Shown piece by piece: positions 46,501-49,745 of a stretch of 64,000 nt of DNA. Both the position numbers and the translations under genes were made by a program. The stretch's first letter is position 1. Each line of letters opens with the position of its first letter. The DNA is from Ascaphus truei (taxonomy: Eukaryota; Chordata; Amphibia; Anura; Ascaphidae), in contig CM071573.1 of NCBI GenBank assembly GCA_036426205.1, positions 40,338,606 through 40,402,605 of the forward strand, given 5' to 3'. The notes below the pieces were generated by a model. That model saw only the letters and a list, made by a program, of their open reading frames with translations. It searched no databases and had not been told where the DNA came from.

Positions 46501-49439
46501 GGCTTTCTGCTTTTGTGGGTCTGAGACCATAGTAGGGCTGAGAGGGGGGTGGGGGACGCGTGGTGCGTCTCTATTTCTAACCAGCAATTAGAGGTCGGGA
46601 GGTTGTTCCATACCACCGCCTGCCTCATCTGGGCCGCCTGGTAATATCTGACTTCATCCGGGGCCCCCAGGCCCCATCTCGTCTTTGACGCCAAAAGCAC
46701 CGATCTCGGAAACCTAGGTCTTCGTTGCTGCCATATAAAGCGGAGAATGTGGGCTTGGATATTTCGCAATTCTGCTAGTGGGAAAGGGACAGGGAGGGTC
46801 TGAAAGTAGTAAAGTAATCGGGGGAGGACATTCATTTTGGCGGACACAATTCTTCCAAACCAAGAAATCTGATGGGCATGCCAGGCCTCCAGGTCTCTCT
46901 TGATCTGGCGGAAGAGAGGGGGGTAGTTGGCGTGATACAGTGAGCCGTACGAGCTCGCTATTTTTATCCCTAGATATTTGATATGCGAGTTATTCCACTT
47001 GTATTTAAAATTATTTTGTAAGAGTTTCCATGTAGGGTCTAGGAGGGAGATGTTGAGGGCCTCAGATTTGTCCGTGTTTATTTTGTAATCAGACAATCGA
47101 CTAAATTGATCCAACAGTTTCTCAAGGTTGGGGAGGGAAGTGTGCGGTTCAGTCAAGGTTAGAATAACATCATCCGCAAACAGGGATATTTTGTATTCCC
47201 TGTCTGCGATTGGAATGCCCTTTATGCTGGGTTCAGCTCTGATCCTAGCAGCTAGAGGCTCTATGCACAGGGCAAATAGTAGGGGGGATAGGGGGCAACC
47301 TTGCCTGGTACCATTTTTGATCGTTATTGGGTTGGAGAGCCCACCTGGGAGTTTTAAGAGAGGGGTGGGGTTGGTATAGAGGGCTCGCACCCCTTCGAGG
47401 AATGGGCCTGAGAAACCAAACCGGAGCATAGTTTGGTCTAGAAAGGACCATTTGATTCGGTCGAAAGCCTTTTCGGCGTCAAGACTAAGTATCAAGGCCT
47501 GGGACTGTTTGAGGTGCACGTGGTCTATAATATTAATAATTTTGCGGGTATTGTCAGAGGCCTGTCTTCCTGACACAAAGCCCACCTGGTCTATATGAAT
47601 CAATCTGGGGAGAATAGGGTTCAGTCTGTTTGCCAGGATCTTACTGAAAAGCTTGAGGTCAGTATTGAGTAGGGATATCGGGCGGTAACTACCGCATTGA
47701 AGCGGGTCCCTACCCTCCTTATGAATGATGGCAAGGTTGGCTGCTGATATTGTGCTTGGGATCGGTTCTCCTTGGAGGAAGGAATTGAACATTTCCAGGA
47801 GATAAGGGGAGAGGGATGCTGCAAATTTCTTATAATAAGCGTTGGAAAACCCGTCTGGCCCGGGTGTCTTAGCTATTTTAAGTGCGGAGATGGCCTTAGA
47901 TAGCTCCTCTTGGGATATATCCTGGTTCAGGAACTCAAGCTCCTCCAATGAGAGGGATGGGAGGTTACATTGGGTTAGGTACTGTGAGCGCGTCGCCGGG
48001 GGCTCCCGGCGGCATCTGCAGTCCGGCGCCGCCATTTTGTGTGCGTTTGCGCATGCGCGGAAGCTCGCACCTGCACAGTGTAGCCCCAGGGGATGCGGCG
48101 GCCATTACAGAGAGGGAGGCAGGTCGCAGATGGCGCTCCATAGTGCAGGGATCCCTAGAAGTCGTGCATGCGCAGTTAGGGCGATGCAGCGCCCATGACA
48201 GAGTTGCGCAGGCTCAGTGGAGAGTAGCGGCGGCCATTACACATCATGCACGCGGCCCCAATGCTAAAGAGGTCCTGAGTGGACTACAACTCCCAGCAGC
48301 CTTTGGGACTGCCCTTTCACCCAGATCACATGCAGCCAGACAACCACTAAGGCTAACAGATTCTCATGCTGCATTTGGATACATTGTTGTGTGCAGTCAG
48401 GAAGCAAACAGTGAAGCACATGAGTTAGTCAGAGCTGGGAACAGGTTAGGGAAGGGTGTGTGTAGGGAGCAGTAGCCACTGCATACTAGGCAAGGTTACC
48501 CCCCCCACCGCCTCTAGGCCCCAGAGAGGCCCTGAGCCATACCATAGATTGTGGTTTCGACAGGGACAGGCACTAGGTAGGTGCACTGCCCCTTTAGTTA
48601 TTTGTTACGTTCAAGGGCACAGCTGCAGTGCTGCGAGCCACTGACAAGTGTGGACTGGGACCAGACCTACCTCATTCATAATAGAGACTATCTGACGGTG
48701 AGATCACCCAGAGGGGAAACCTCTGAATTGGAAGAGGACACCATTGCTGCGGATTCAGTGCTGGATGCAGACGGATCCTCTTATCGTTATTCTGCTGTAC
48801 CCGGGTGCAGGAGCCCCGGGCAAGTATACACCAAGTGCACCAACTATACACCATCTAGTGGGCAGCACTGTCTCATACTTGGGTGGAGTTGTGGAACATT
48901 TGGGACACTTTGGAATATGCTGGGGGGTTGCGGCCCAGTGAGGCCAGGTTAAAGGGTGACACTGCTGTGTTGCTATTGTTGCTGTATGTGATGTTATGTT
49001 TTAGTGCAGATAGTAAACGGTTTTATCCGTACCCTGGTGTAAGTACTTACTGTATGTGGTTCCTGTGTACGGGGTTATTTTACACACTAGAATCCCTGCA
49101 CAGGTGGAGGCGCTGTAAGCAGTACGTTCCGAGATACAACCCAGGCTCCCAGTGGCGGAGGTTCAGGCCTCCTGTGAGCCTAACAGGTTTTGCACAACAC
49201 CTGGTAACATATGTAGATTTCCCCACATGGTCCCTATCTGTGATTGGGGCGGGGGAAACTGTGTTACACATATATAGTATTGTGCATTCTGGTAACACTA
49301 TGAGACAGTAGAATATTACATAAAAGGAGACCACGTAAAATACAGATTGTGGGGACATTTTTTTTTTATAAAAATACATTAATACTTTACCCTTTACAGC
49401 TCCCAGGAAAAAGAGACCCACAGACCAGATTACCAACAT
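11750..49439 (-). CDS. pancreatic lipase family gene A (PNLIP/PNLIPRP-like), 10 exon types, two of them duplicated
   Basis: Minus-strand exons in order: E2 49,391-49,439; E3 39,100-39,253; E4 32,993-33,118; E5b 30,488-30,622; E5a 26,821-26,955; E6 25,026-25,134; E7b 23,821-23,940; E7a 18,306-18,425; E8 16,558-16,677; E9 14,715-14,833; E10 11,978-12,109; E11 about 11,750-11,870. All have AG/GT borders and compatible phases. The protein would be a secreted triacylglycerol lipase with an alpha/beta-hydrolase fold; the Ser (GHSLG), Asp (LDPAE) and His (CNH) triad is encoded. Odd points: E5 and E7 are duplicated, E3 has two frame-breaking indels, and a TAG in E10 removes the C-terminal PLAT/colipase-binding domain. 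PNLIP, PNLIPRP1 and PNLIPRP2 cannot be told apart by eye. A noncoding exon 1 was not found. Confidence 0.85.
11978..12109 (-). CDS. lipase gene A exon E10, with in-frame stop
   Basis: From acceptor ATAG at 12,110-12,111 the exon reads [20 protein letters not shown] and on to FYLNTP, then TAG at 12,001-11,999. CPxxGCPxMGHxAD is a hallmark of pancreatic lipases just before the link to the C-terminal domain. The donor (CCG/GTAAGC) lies 21 bases past the stop. In the family the frame would continue through NTGDASNFA into PLAT, but here translation ends. The identical stop in block B shows that it predates the gene duplication. Confidence 0.9.
12201..12899 (-). mobile_element. Penelope-like element 3' fragment, present in block A only
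   Basis: The flanks show a 12-bp duplication CCTTTTTATACA (12,189-12,200 and 12,900-12,911); block B has the empty site. On the minus strand a reading frame near 12,667-12,840 gives [20 protein letters not shown] and ERKTFEL, and then [21 protein letters not shown] in another frame. This pattern matches the C-terminal GIY-YIG endonuclease region of Penelope-like retroelements. It is a 5'-truncated copy inserted after the 44-kb duplication, or lost cleanly from B (less likely). Confidence 0.75.
13186..13540. repeat. ancient interspersed repeat fragments (SINE/LINE 3'-end-like)
   Basis: ATTGTAAGCTCTCAGGATCAGGA, GGCGCTTTACAAATGAACAATAATAAT and GCGCTTCACAAAG...GAAGAGCTTACAA are recurring 3'-end modules of old amphibian retroposons. 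Related modules are at 18,150-18,250, 23,650-23,765, 24,606 and 28,195. The class assignment is inference; nothing codes here. Confidence 0.45.
14215..14550. repeat. 33-bp minisatellite in intron 9 of gene A, about 10 copies
   Basis: The unit GATGAGAAGAGGCGGGTTGG followed by GAGATCCCACA repeats with a 33-bp period. Because 33 is divisible by three, long open frames appear on both strands; they are artefacts. Block B has about 7 copies at 58,706-58,945, with a more homogeneous unit. Confidence 0.92.
14715..14833 (-). CDS. lipase gene A exon E9 (catalytic His)
   Basis: The acceptor TTTTCCAG precedes 14,833 and the donor GTAAGTG follows 14,715. It completes a Gly codon from E8 and reads [20 protein letters not shown], then [18 protein letters not shown]. 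The family sequence is ACNHLRSYKYYTDSI...GFPCASY, so the catalytic His of CNH and the lid-closing Cys are present. 39 codons. It encodes the end of the lid loop and the His loop of the catalytic domain. Confidence 0.93.
14973..16171 (+). mobile_element. about 1.2-kb insertion private to block A, with hammerhead-like hairpin
   Basis: The 14-mer AAGACTCAACTAGA is present on both sides (about 14,959-14,972 and 16,172-16,185); block B has a single uninterrupted site (AAAACTCAACTAGA). The insert contains an imperfect self-complementary stem of about 20 bp around a CTGACGA...GCGAAAC core (15,206-15,274), an A/T-rich start and a 3' part with a C-rich tract near 15,815-15,840. No protein domain was recognised. 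A Penelope-type or other non-autonomous retroelement is inferred from the TSD length and ribozyme-like motif. Confidence 0.7.
15206..15274 (+). ncRNA. hammerhead-ribozyme-like structure
   Basis: The outer arms 15,206-15,226 and 15,254-15,274 are complementary over about 19 positions with one bulge each side. Between them: CTGACGA (15,227-15,233), an extra A, a 2-bp stem GC/GC with loop TTATT, GAAAC (15,244-15,248) and a minimal stem III (A247 with T252), then T at the position before the cleavage site. This matches the type I hammerhead layout CUGANGA / GAAA / UH, apart from the unpaired A234 and a short stem II. Such small hammerheads are known from Penelope-like elements. Confidence 0.45.
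16558..16677 (-). CDS. lipase gene A exon E8
   Basis: The acceptor CTATTTCAG is before 16,677 and the donor GTAAATAT after 16,558; phase 1 at both ends, 120 nt. It reads [17 protein letters not shown], then [20 protein letters not shown]. [23 protein letters not shown] is nearly invariant in pancreatic lipases. The Cys after PG opens the disulphide-bounded lid; the lid between this Cys and the E9 Cys has 23 residues, as in human PNLIP, but the residues are very different (no DGIWEG). Confidence 0.95.
17015..18045. repeat. 71-bp minisatellite in intron 7 of gene A, about 14-15 copies
   Basis: The unit contains CACATTACCTGCTCTCACAG, CTCTACCTCCCCACACTCCC and ACTTACTGCTTCCCCAAC. Starts at 17,126 and 17,197 give a 71-bp period. 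It is C-rich on the plus strand. Remnants of the same unit lie at 23,464-23,560, beside exon E7b, and about 4-5 copies lie at 60,285-60,585 in block B, so it was already an array before both duplications. Confidence 0.93.
18306..18425 (-). CDS. lipase gene A exon E7a (catalytic Asp), downstream copy
   Basis: 120 nt, phase 1 at both ends. With E6 it reads [19 protein letters not shown], then [19 protein letters not shown] and SLG. The Asp of GLDPAE is the catalytic acid of the triad. The donor is GTGTGTAT and the acceptor AATCATAAG, identical to E7b. It differs from E7b at five residues (L/N, N/Y, I/T, K/E, L/M). In gene order it is the copy next to E8. Open and without defects. Confidence 0.92.
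18548..18995. other. about 450-bp insertion in the E7a duplicate, unclassified
   Basis: The E7b copy runs directly from ...TTACATCATAAACATAC to TGATTTATAAATGG (about 24,040-24,070), while the E7a copy has about 450 extra bases here. No coding potential or terminal repeat was recognised. Confidence 0.5.
19078..19443. mobile_element. GC-rich, hairpin-rich insertion in the E7a duplicate
   Basis: The E7b copy lacks this block. It begins TACTGCTGCGGCCA, a 14-mer also found at the internal hairpin of the GC-rich insertion at 43,458-43,820, and ends with CGGCCGCCACTGTA. Inside, CGGCTGGCG pairs with CGCCAGCCG around CCAAATTTGG. It may be a MITE; the class is not recognised. Confidence 0.6.
19501..19682. 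mobile_element. palindromic hAT-type MITE with 8-bp TSD
   Basis: CACTAGAT flanks both sides (19,493-19,500 and 19,683-19,690). The ends are CAGGGTTGCCAACTCCAG and its complement ending GCCACCCCTG, and the two halves are complementary along most of the length. CAGGG termini with 8-bp TSDs are typical of hAT. The same insertion is shared by the E7b duplicate (24,188-24,370), so it predates the exon duplication. Confidence 0.9.
20050..20230. promoter_or_regulatory. cluster of CCAAT and GC boxes, possible promoter-like repeat
   Basis: CGGCCAATGAGAG occurs twice (about 20,058 and 20,138), each followed by a G-rich box (GGGGGGGCGGGG, GGAGGCGGGTGGG). An inverted ATTGGCC (20,184) and CCAATGTGATTG (20,216) complete the cluster. 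Paired CCAAT and GC boxes look like a TATA-less promoter, but no gene follows on either strand nearby. It is probably part of a mobile element. Confidence 0.25.
20590..21715. other. non-coding stretch, unclassified repeat-like DNA
   Basis: Moderate GC, no credible ORF, no lipase similarity. AACGGGTCTTCCTTCC and CACAGTGGGGGTATC stretches look like parts of an old LTR or composite repeat, but I could not define borders. Confidence 0.4.
21716..23062 (+). repeat. composite GC-rich repeat with TAGCGG hairpins; inverted copy at the right end of the window
   Basis: It has hairpin spacers such as ACCCCTTAATGACTGTAGCGG paired with its mirror (22,725-22,775) and TAGCGGTTAGCCGCTAAGG (22,930-22,950). 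A GC-rich middle (22,080-22,460) is full of GTGGGTCCCCAGAC-like motifs. The segment CATTCAGGGTTTGTTCC...GAGACCACCTGCGG appears as its reverse complement at 63,815-63,870. A palindrome around CAGCTCCGGAGACCCCCGGC closes it (22,975-23,065). No protein coding. Confidence 0.7.
23821..23940 (-). CDS. lipase gene A exon E7b (catalytic Asp), upstream copy
   Basis: 120 nt, same phases and splice sites as E7a. With E6 it reads [19 protein letters not shown], then [19 protein letters not shown] and SLG. The catalytic Asp is present. TPTEVRLD is closer to the family pattern (TPExVRLD) than E7a's TPIKVRLD. Both copies are open, so either could join E6 to E8 in frame; using both would repeat 40 residues across the catalytic Asp, which would probably not fold. 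Confidence 0.92.
24188..24370. mobile_element. palindromic hAT-type MITE with 8-bp TSD (E7b copy)
   Basis: CACTAGAT at 24,180-24,187 and 24,371-24,378 flanks CAGGGGTTGCCAACTCCAG...GCCACCCCTG. This is the same insertion event as 19,501-19,682, copied with the exon. Confidence 0.9.
24606..24860. mobile_element. SINE/L2-type retroposon with conserved core
   Basis: It begins with an ATA repeat (about 24,607-24,626), then GTGCTGCTAG...GCGCTTTACAGAGAC, and carries AGTGACTTGCCCAAGGTCAC, a motif shared by MIR/L2-like retroposons across vertebrates. It ends near CACTGAGCCACTCC. Non-coding; the classification rests on the motif only. Confidence 0.6.
25026..25134 (-). CDS. lipase gene A exon E6 (catalytic Ser)
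   Basis: The acceptor TTCTATTATTAG precedes 25,134 and the donor GTGAGC follows 25,026; 109 nt, phase 0 to phase 1. It reads [20 protein letters not shown], then [22 protein letters not shown] is the nucleophile elbow, with the catalytic Ser at its centre. In human PNLIP the same segment is [20 protein letters not shown]. Only one copy of this exon exists, lying between the E5 and E7 duplicates. Confidence 0.96.
25508..25532. repeat. CA microsatellite
   Basis: About 11 consecutive CA units after GCAA, followed by CCAACCAAAC. The GC-rich stretch 25,560-25,680 after it contains no exon. Confidence 0.9.
25905..26025. repeat. fragment of the palindrome-array repeat
   Basis: GGATACCGGCACC, ATCTCCGGAAGTAGGCGGTCC and GAGCTGAAAGTAAAGGGGTTC match one arm of the palindromes at 7,297 and 51,748 with many changes. 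The other arm is only partly present upstream (about 25,740-25,870), with a TATTGGCC centre. Confidence 0.55.
26090..27030. repeat. exon E5 region, copy a (duplicate of 29,873-30,700)
   Basis: Shared landmarks: AGTAAAGAGGTAATTGTCTGT, CCCAGAGACAG, GAAGTCCAGTTTCTCACTG, AGCCAGCAAGAAGAGCCCC and exon E5. Copy a has about 115 bp extra (26,121-26,237) and a doubled TTTAAAATG. The two copies lie about 3.7 kb apart, with L1 and other insertions between. Confidence 0.92.
26821..26955 (-). CDS. lipase gene A exon E5a
   Basis: 135 nt, phase 0 at both ends, acceptor GTTCTTCCAG, donor GTAAAATA. It reads [20 protein letters not shown], then [20 protein letters not shown] and VEFLS. The family sequence is [42 protein letters not shown]; the WxGGSxT loop follows the beta-strand that helps form the oxyanion hole region. 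This copy is closer to the family than E5b. Open, no defect. Confidence 0.94.
27155..27205. repeat. TGTACTGTA/TGTATGTA microsatellite
   Basis: Repeated ATGTACTGT units followed by ATGTACGTATGTATGTC. It is joined to a TATAGCGCCATTA motif seen in other retroposon tails. Confidence 0.8.
27240..27790 (+). mobile_element. L1-type LINE ORF2 C-terminal fragment
   Basis: Translation in shifting frames gives [36 protein letters not shown] and [15 protein letters not shown]. These match the end of L1-clade ORF2 (HxxWxCPxIQxFW...EVTG). Stops and indels show it is inactive. It separates the two E5 duplicates. Confidence 0.7.
28080..28980. other. unclassified repeat-like DNA between the E5 copies
   Basis: No coding potential. 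GAAGAGCTTACAATCTAATTG (28,204) is the common retroposon tail motif. The part 28,240-28,980 ends at the 47-bp inverted repeat and shares a CTTCCGGTAT motif with the 603-bp insertion at 2,101. Confidence 0.4.
28981..29094. repeat. perfect 47-bp inverted repeat with 20-nt spacer
   Basis: Arm 28,981-29,027 (starts GTTAAAAATGCTTTAATC, ends GGGCTACAGTGA) is exactly complementary to 29,048-29,094. The spacer is AACGCGTTAGAGAACCTCTC. GAAACGCGT at the arm-spacer border recalls the hammerhead-like motif at 2,250-2,288. It would form a 47-bp stem in RNA or a cruciform in DNA. Confidence 0.97.
29873..30700. repeat. exon E5 region, copy b (duplicate of 26,090-27,030)
   Basis: Colinear with copy a from AGTAAAGAGGTAATTGTC to TTTAACAAGTTTGCACTAACTGATA. 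It includes the intron flank with GCCTGCAGAAGCCGGGGACC and the shared GAAGAGCCCCTGCTGCGCAC block, and lacks the extra block of copy a. Confidence 0.92.
30488..30622 (-). CDS. lipase gene A exon E5b
   Basis: 135 nt, phase 0 at both ends, with the same acceptor (GTTCTTCCAG) and donor (GTAAAATA) as E5a. It reads [20 protein letters not shown], then [20 protein letters not shown] and VEFLS. It differs from E5a at four residues (K/E, V/I, G/D, A/V). The G-to-D change alters the GGS loop conserved in the family. Open and spliceable; it lies upstream of E5a in the gene. Confidence 0.93.
30710..31255 (+). mobile_element. Penelope-like element 3' fragment with decayed GIY-YIG endonuclease
   Basis: The plus strand gives [11 protein letters not shown], then [18 protein letters not shown] (the YIG part of the endonuclease), and after shifts [20 protein letters not shown] and a [20 protein letters not shown] end. 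This is the same region as in the fragment at 12,201-12,899. It has several stops and is inactive. Confidence 0.75.
31256..32040. other. intron DNA with a C run, no gene seen
   Basis: It starts with a C homopolymer of about 17 bases (31,291-31,308). The stretch 31,310-31,560 resembles LTR or UTR-type DNA but has no partner. Nothing else was recognised. Confidence 0.4.
32038..32464. mobile_element. two tandem copies of the palindromic hAT-type MITE, made by a 207-bp local duplication
   Basis: GCACAAAGTAAGCTTTATG...ATAGACCAGGGGTGG occurs at about 32,038 and 32,245. The first MITE (32,077-32,244) is cut at CCCTTGAGGATTGG; the second (32,282-32,464) is complete to GGCTACCCCTG. The flanking host sequence is repeated with it, so this is a tandem duplication and not two insertions. 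Confidence 0.85.
32993..33118 (-). CDS. lipase gene A exon E4
   Basis: 126 nt, phase 0 at both ends; acceptor CCAACAG, donor GTATGAAG. It reads [20 protein letters not shown], then [20 protein letters not shown] and CK. RKTRxxIHGFxxxGExxW is the conserved strand and oxyanion-hole region of pancreatic lipases. The N-terminal part is poorly conserved, as is usual for this segment. Confidence 0.93.
33480..33830. repeat. fragment of the TAGCGG-hairpin / GATGAAGG composite repeat
   Basis: ATTATCCAGATCTGGATA, AAAGTAAATAAAACTTGCACTTACC, GCCAGGATGAAGGC and TTTAGCGGTTAGTAACTGCTATAG match parts of the repeats at 8,290-8,480 and 62,960-63,130. No coding. Confidence 0.65.
33831..35500. other. A/T-rich intron with A runs, no gene seen
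   Basis: Contains an A homopolymer (34,599-34,621), a long AAAAATAAA-rich tract (34,545-34,880), another A run (35,144-35,164), and paired CCGAACGGTTTTGG / CAAACCGTTCGG motifs near 34,968-35,085. Nothing coding was recognised; the open frames here encode only Phe/Leu-rich or Lys/Asn-rich strings. Confidence 0.5.
35610..35648. repeat. CA microsatellite
   Basis: About 18-19 CA dinucleotides following GACACATA. Confidence 0.95.
35838..36870. repeat. about 33-bp VNTR (CATGTCCAGAGAGGTAATAC...) and associated repeat, copy 1
   Basis: CATGTCCAGAGAGGTAATACTGGTATACACATA-type units occur as clusters at 35,838-35,920, 36,196-36,300 and 36,708-36,870. Between them, 35,930-36,190 and 36,305-36,545 are unique segments that reappear in the same order at 43,075-44,085. 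No gene. Confidence 0.85.
36930..37955. repeat. 1-kb tract of G/T, T/G and C/A homopolymer blocks
   Basis: Blocks in order: A run, G with single T (36,961-37,043), T with single G (37,044-37,158), C with single A (37,159-37,615), T with single G (37,620-37,800), then C again (37,914-37,955). Open frames of Pro, Gly or Phe across it are meaningless. It may be a long-read consensus artefact or a true simple repeat. Confidence 0.95.
38040..38330. repeat. TTTTTATATGCATTG short tandem repeat
   Basis: TTTTTATATGCATTG recurs about every 20-28 bp with variable T runs, degenerating towards 38,300. It is joined to purine-rich DNA (38,455-38,700, GGGAGAGTGAGAGG type). Confidence 0.8.
39100..39253 (-). 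pseudogene. lipase gene A exon E3, frame broken by two indels
   Basis: The acceptor TTTTTTATAG precedes 39,253 and the donor GTGAGAG follows 39,100. It starts EKVCYKQ, continues in a second frame as GCFSDD, and in a third as [20 protein letters not shown], then [15 protein letters not shown]. The human equivalent is [40 protein letters not shown]. The length is 154 nt where 155 is expected. A +1 near 39,229 and a -2 near 39,213 explain it. Either gene A is inactive, or these are assembly errors. Confidence 0.85.
39985..41778 (+). mobile_element. L1-type LINE, 5'-truncated, 3' half of ORF2 and 3' end, plus strand
   Basis: The first bases encode [19 protein letters not shown] (the FADD catalytic box of the RT), followed in broken frames by DWFGRI-type and RFIWQ-type motifs, the Trp-rich C-terminus and a 3' UTR rich in CCCCGGACACC motifs. 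It ends in TTATTAGTCATTAGTCATT. It is the same family as the minus-strand copy at 45,413-47,984 and in opposite orientation. Many indels; inactive. Confidence 0.85.
42157..42630 (+). mobile_element. 5' LTR of an LTR retrotransposon
   Basis: It begins TGTTACAGGGTAAAC and ends GTACCCTGCAACA, so the ends form an inverted repeat with TG...CA. A near-identical LTR is at 44,538-45,003. AATAAATAAGCC near 42,572 may serve as polyA signal. A primer-binding-site-like motif follows 2 bases downstream. Confidence 0.85.
42633..42648 (+). promoter_or_regulatory. primer binding site (tRNA-Leu type)
   Basis: TGGTGTCAGAAGTGAG lies two bases after the LTR. TGGTGTCAGRAGTGG is the complement expected for the 3' end of a tRNA-Leu, which would prime minus-strand DNA synthesis. 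The last bases differ slightly. Confidence 0.6.
42649..43070 (+). pseudogene. gag remnant of the LTR retrotransposon, SCAN/capsid-like
   Basis: Broken frames give [24 protein letters not shown] sequence and then [17 protein letters not shown]. The order 'DQ-x-DY-xx-VK-x-AIL-x-R' is the capsid C-terminal helix pattern shared by Gmr1-like Ty3 elements and the vertebrate SCAN domain. It stops at 43,070, where the VNTR-type repeat copy 2 begins. No pol was found, so most of the element is lost. Confidence 0.5.
43075..44085. repeat. copy 2 of the VNTR-associated repeat, inside the LTR retrotransposon
   Basis: Colinear with 35,838-36,545: GTCCAGAGAGGTAATACTGG, ATCGCTCACTCACGTGAG, GTTTGCCTCCAT, TTACTGGACCTAGCAG and CACTGCTCTAACATGTGGG. 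It is interrupted by a GC-rich insertion (43,458-43,820) absent from copy 1. No gene; the overlapping open frames are not conserved between copies. Confidence 0.85.
43458..43820. mobile_element. GC-rich insertion built of successive perfect hairpins
   Basis: Palindromes in series: GCAAGCCGGGA/TCCCGGCTTGC; CGCGCGTC/GACGCGCG; TGTCCCGCGATCGCGGGACA (20-bp palindrome); GGAAGAGCGCC/GGCGCTCTTCC; GCGCGCGCCCG/CGGGCGCGCGC; TACTGCTGCGGCCAAG/CTTGGCCGCAGCAGTA. The equivalent site in copy 1 (about 36,245-36,280) is empty. No coding. The class is unknown; it shares the TACTGCTGCGGCCA block with 19,078. Confidence 0.8.
44086..44537. other. retrotransposon-internal or flanking DNA, unclassified
   Basis: No domain recognised. 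The stretch AGCAGCAGGATACAGATAC...GAGAAGGGGTTCTGTACTC resembles 3' internal sequence ahead of the second LTR, but no polypurine tract is clear. Confidence 0.35.
44538..45003 (+). mobile_element. 3' LTR of the LTR retrotransposon
   Basis: Matches 42,157-42,630 along its whole length with scattered indels (for example GGGTAAACAAAAGCCA, CTTGTCAAGAAA, GTACCCTGCAACA). The left end is degraded (TGACAGAAAGGGTAAAC). The many small gaps compared with the other LTR indicate an old insertion, or sequencing errors. Confidence 0.85.
45051..45412. mobile_element. pogo/Tigger-like MITE fragment
   Basis: It begins CAGGCAGTCCTCGGTTATCC, the terminal style of Tigger-type pogo elements. It has paired motifs GTTGGATAGCGAAACG and CGTTGGATAAGCCGTT and an A/T-rich middle (45,245-45,320). 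The right terminus is replaced by the L1 3' end. Classification is by terminal motif only. Confidence 0.5.
45600..46127 (-). pseudogene. L1 ORF2 C-terminal domain, out of frame with the RT
   Basis: After the TGA that closes the 635-codon frame, the element still encodes [40 protein letters not shown] and a Cys/His segment [20 protein letters not shown]. This is the CxxxC...H...C end of L1-type ORF2. It shows that the ORF end is an acquired break. Confidence 0.8.
46128..47984 (-). CDS. L1-type LINE ORF2 reverse transcriptase, long open remnant
   Basis: The open frame (635 codons, 46,128-48,035) begins with about 17 codons of non-LINE DNA, so the element part starts near 47,984. Motifs: [104 protein letters not shown] with the catalytic Asp pair, and YLGIKIASS. 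This order is L1 clade. The endonuclease is missing because of 5' truncation. The unusually long intact frame suggests a fairly recent insertion. Confidence 0.93.
   Translation of the reverse strand, partial: QYLTQCNLPSLSLEELEFLNQDISQEELSKAISALKIAKTPGPDGFSNAYYKKFAASLSPYLLEMFNSFLQGEPIPSTISAANLAIIHKEGRDPLQCGSYRPISLLNTDLKLFSKILANRLNPILPRLIHIDQVGFVSGRQASDNTRKIINIIDHVHLKQSQALILSLDAEKAFDRIKWSFLDQTMLRFGFSGPFLEGVRALYTNPTPLLKLPGGLSNPITIKNGTRQGCPLSPLLFALCIEPLAARIRAEPSIKGIPIADREYKISLFADDVILTLTEPHTSLPNLEKLLDQFSRLSDYKINTDKSEALNISLLDPTWKLLQNNFKYKWNNSHIKYLGIKIASSYGSLYHANYPPLFRQIKRDLEAWHAHQISWFGRIVSAKMNVLPRLLYYFQTLPVPFPLAELRNIQAHILRFIWQQRRPRFPRSVLLASKTRWGLGAPDEVRYYQAAQMRQAVVWNNLPTSNCWLEIETHHASPTPLSALLWSQTHKSRKPQRFDLEAMRCTWSSWIKTKGKHGLALSPSQLTPIFGNPDFPPGCSRTQFGQFQGLNIRVIADLLESDEVLPFQEFRNKLWSPDLPIFQYLQIRHFRRAQSPSLKFPGVPDSRPYVSKGSIRRA
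47985..49310. other. CpG-rich, then mixed non-coding DNA upstream of the L1; possible LTR
   Basis: 47,985-48,300 is CpG-rich with GCGGCGGCCATTACA and CGGCGCCGCCATTTTG motifs. 48,300-49,268 is mixed. It could be a solo LTR (TGTGAGCGCG start, GTTACACA end) but I see no TSD. No ORF matches a known protein. It lies in intron 2 of lipase gene A. Confidence 0.35.
49391..49439 (-). CDS. lipase gene A exon E2, start codon and signal peptide
   Basis: The minus strand has a long pyrimidine tract (TTTCTTTTTGCTTCTCCGTAG) ending just before ATG at 49,439. It reads [17 protein letters not shown] with phase 1 at the donor GTAAAG. Human PNLIP begins MLPLWTLSLLLGAVAGKEVCYE, so this is the secretion signal. 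E3 then continues EKVCY. The ATG is the first base of the exon, implying a separate noncoding exon 1 upstream, not identified. Confidence 0.88.
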
Positions 49440-49440
49440 C

Positions 49441-49745
49441 TACGGAGAAGCAAAAAGAAATTCAATAGCTATTGAGAGCGGCTTTAGTAGGGGCTCGCCT
49501 AGGCTTCCGCAAGCGAGCGGAAGCGTAGGTTTTGGGGAAATTTTAAATGTTCGCGCTTGCGCAGGGCCGATCACGTGAGCGGTTTGCCCAATAAGGACGA
49601 ACCAGCTCCATGACGTCACTGGCCGCCCGCCGACACGCCCCCGACATGCCCCTGGACAGCGCGCTGTCTAAGGCCAGGGAAAGCACCCGCTTTCCCTCAG
49701 CCTCAGCGCGCCTCTGCACGCCAGGAGTAACCATGGCCGAGGCCT
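49441..49745. other. upstream of gene A coding start to the duplication breakpoint
   Basis: 305 bp between exon E2 and the block B junction. It contains CTTCCGCAAGCGAGCGGAAG (self-complementary) and CpG-rich DNA with GTGAGCGGTTTGCCCAATAAG and TGACGTCA. A TGACGTCA (CRE-type) site at 49,612-49,619 and CCAATAA are visible; no TATA box is convincing. An exon 1 or promoter could be here or beyond the breakpoint. Confidence 0.3.

Larger units (their letters stand above)
45413..47984 (-). mobile_element. L1-type LINE, 5'-truncated, minus strand
   Basis: The minus strand carries RT, C-terminal domain and 3' UTR with a TTATTAGTCATTAGTCA-type tail at 45,413-45,430. The 3' UTR (45,480-45,680) is made of GGTGTCCGGGGG-like GC-rich units. 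The 5' junction is near 47,984, where sequence changes abruptly to CpG-rich DNA. The other copy at 39,985-41,778 is in opposite orientation. Confidence 0.9.

Noticed and set aside
48456..49311. ORFs of 123 and 142 codons upstream of the L1
   Set aside because: No recognisable domain, and they overlap in different frames of repeat-like DNA.
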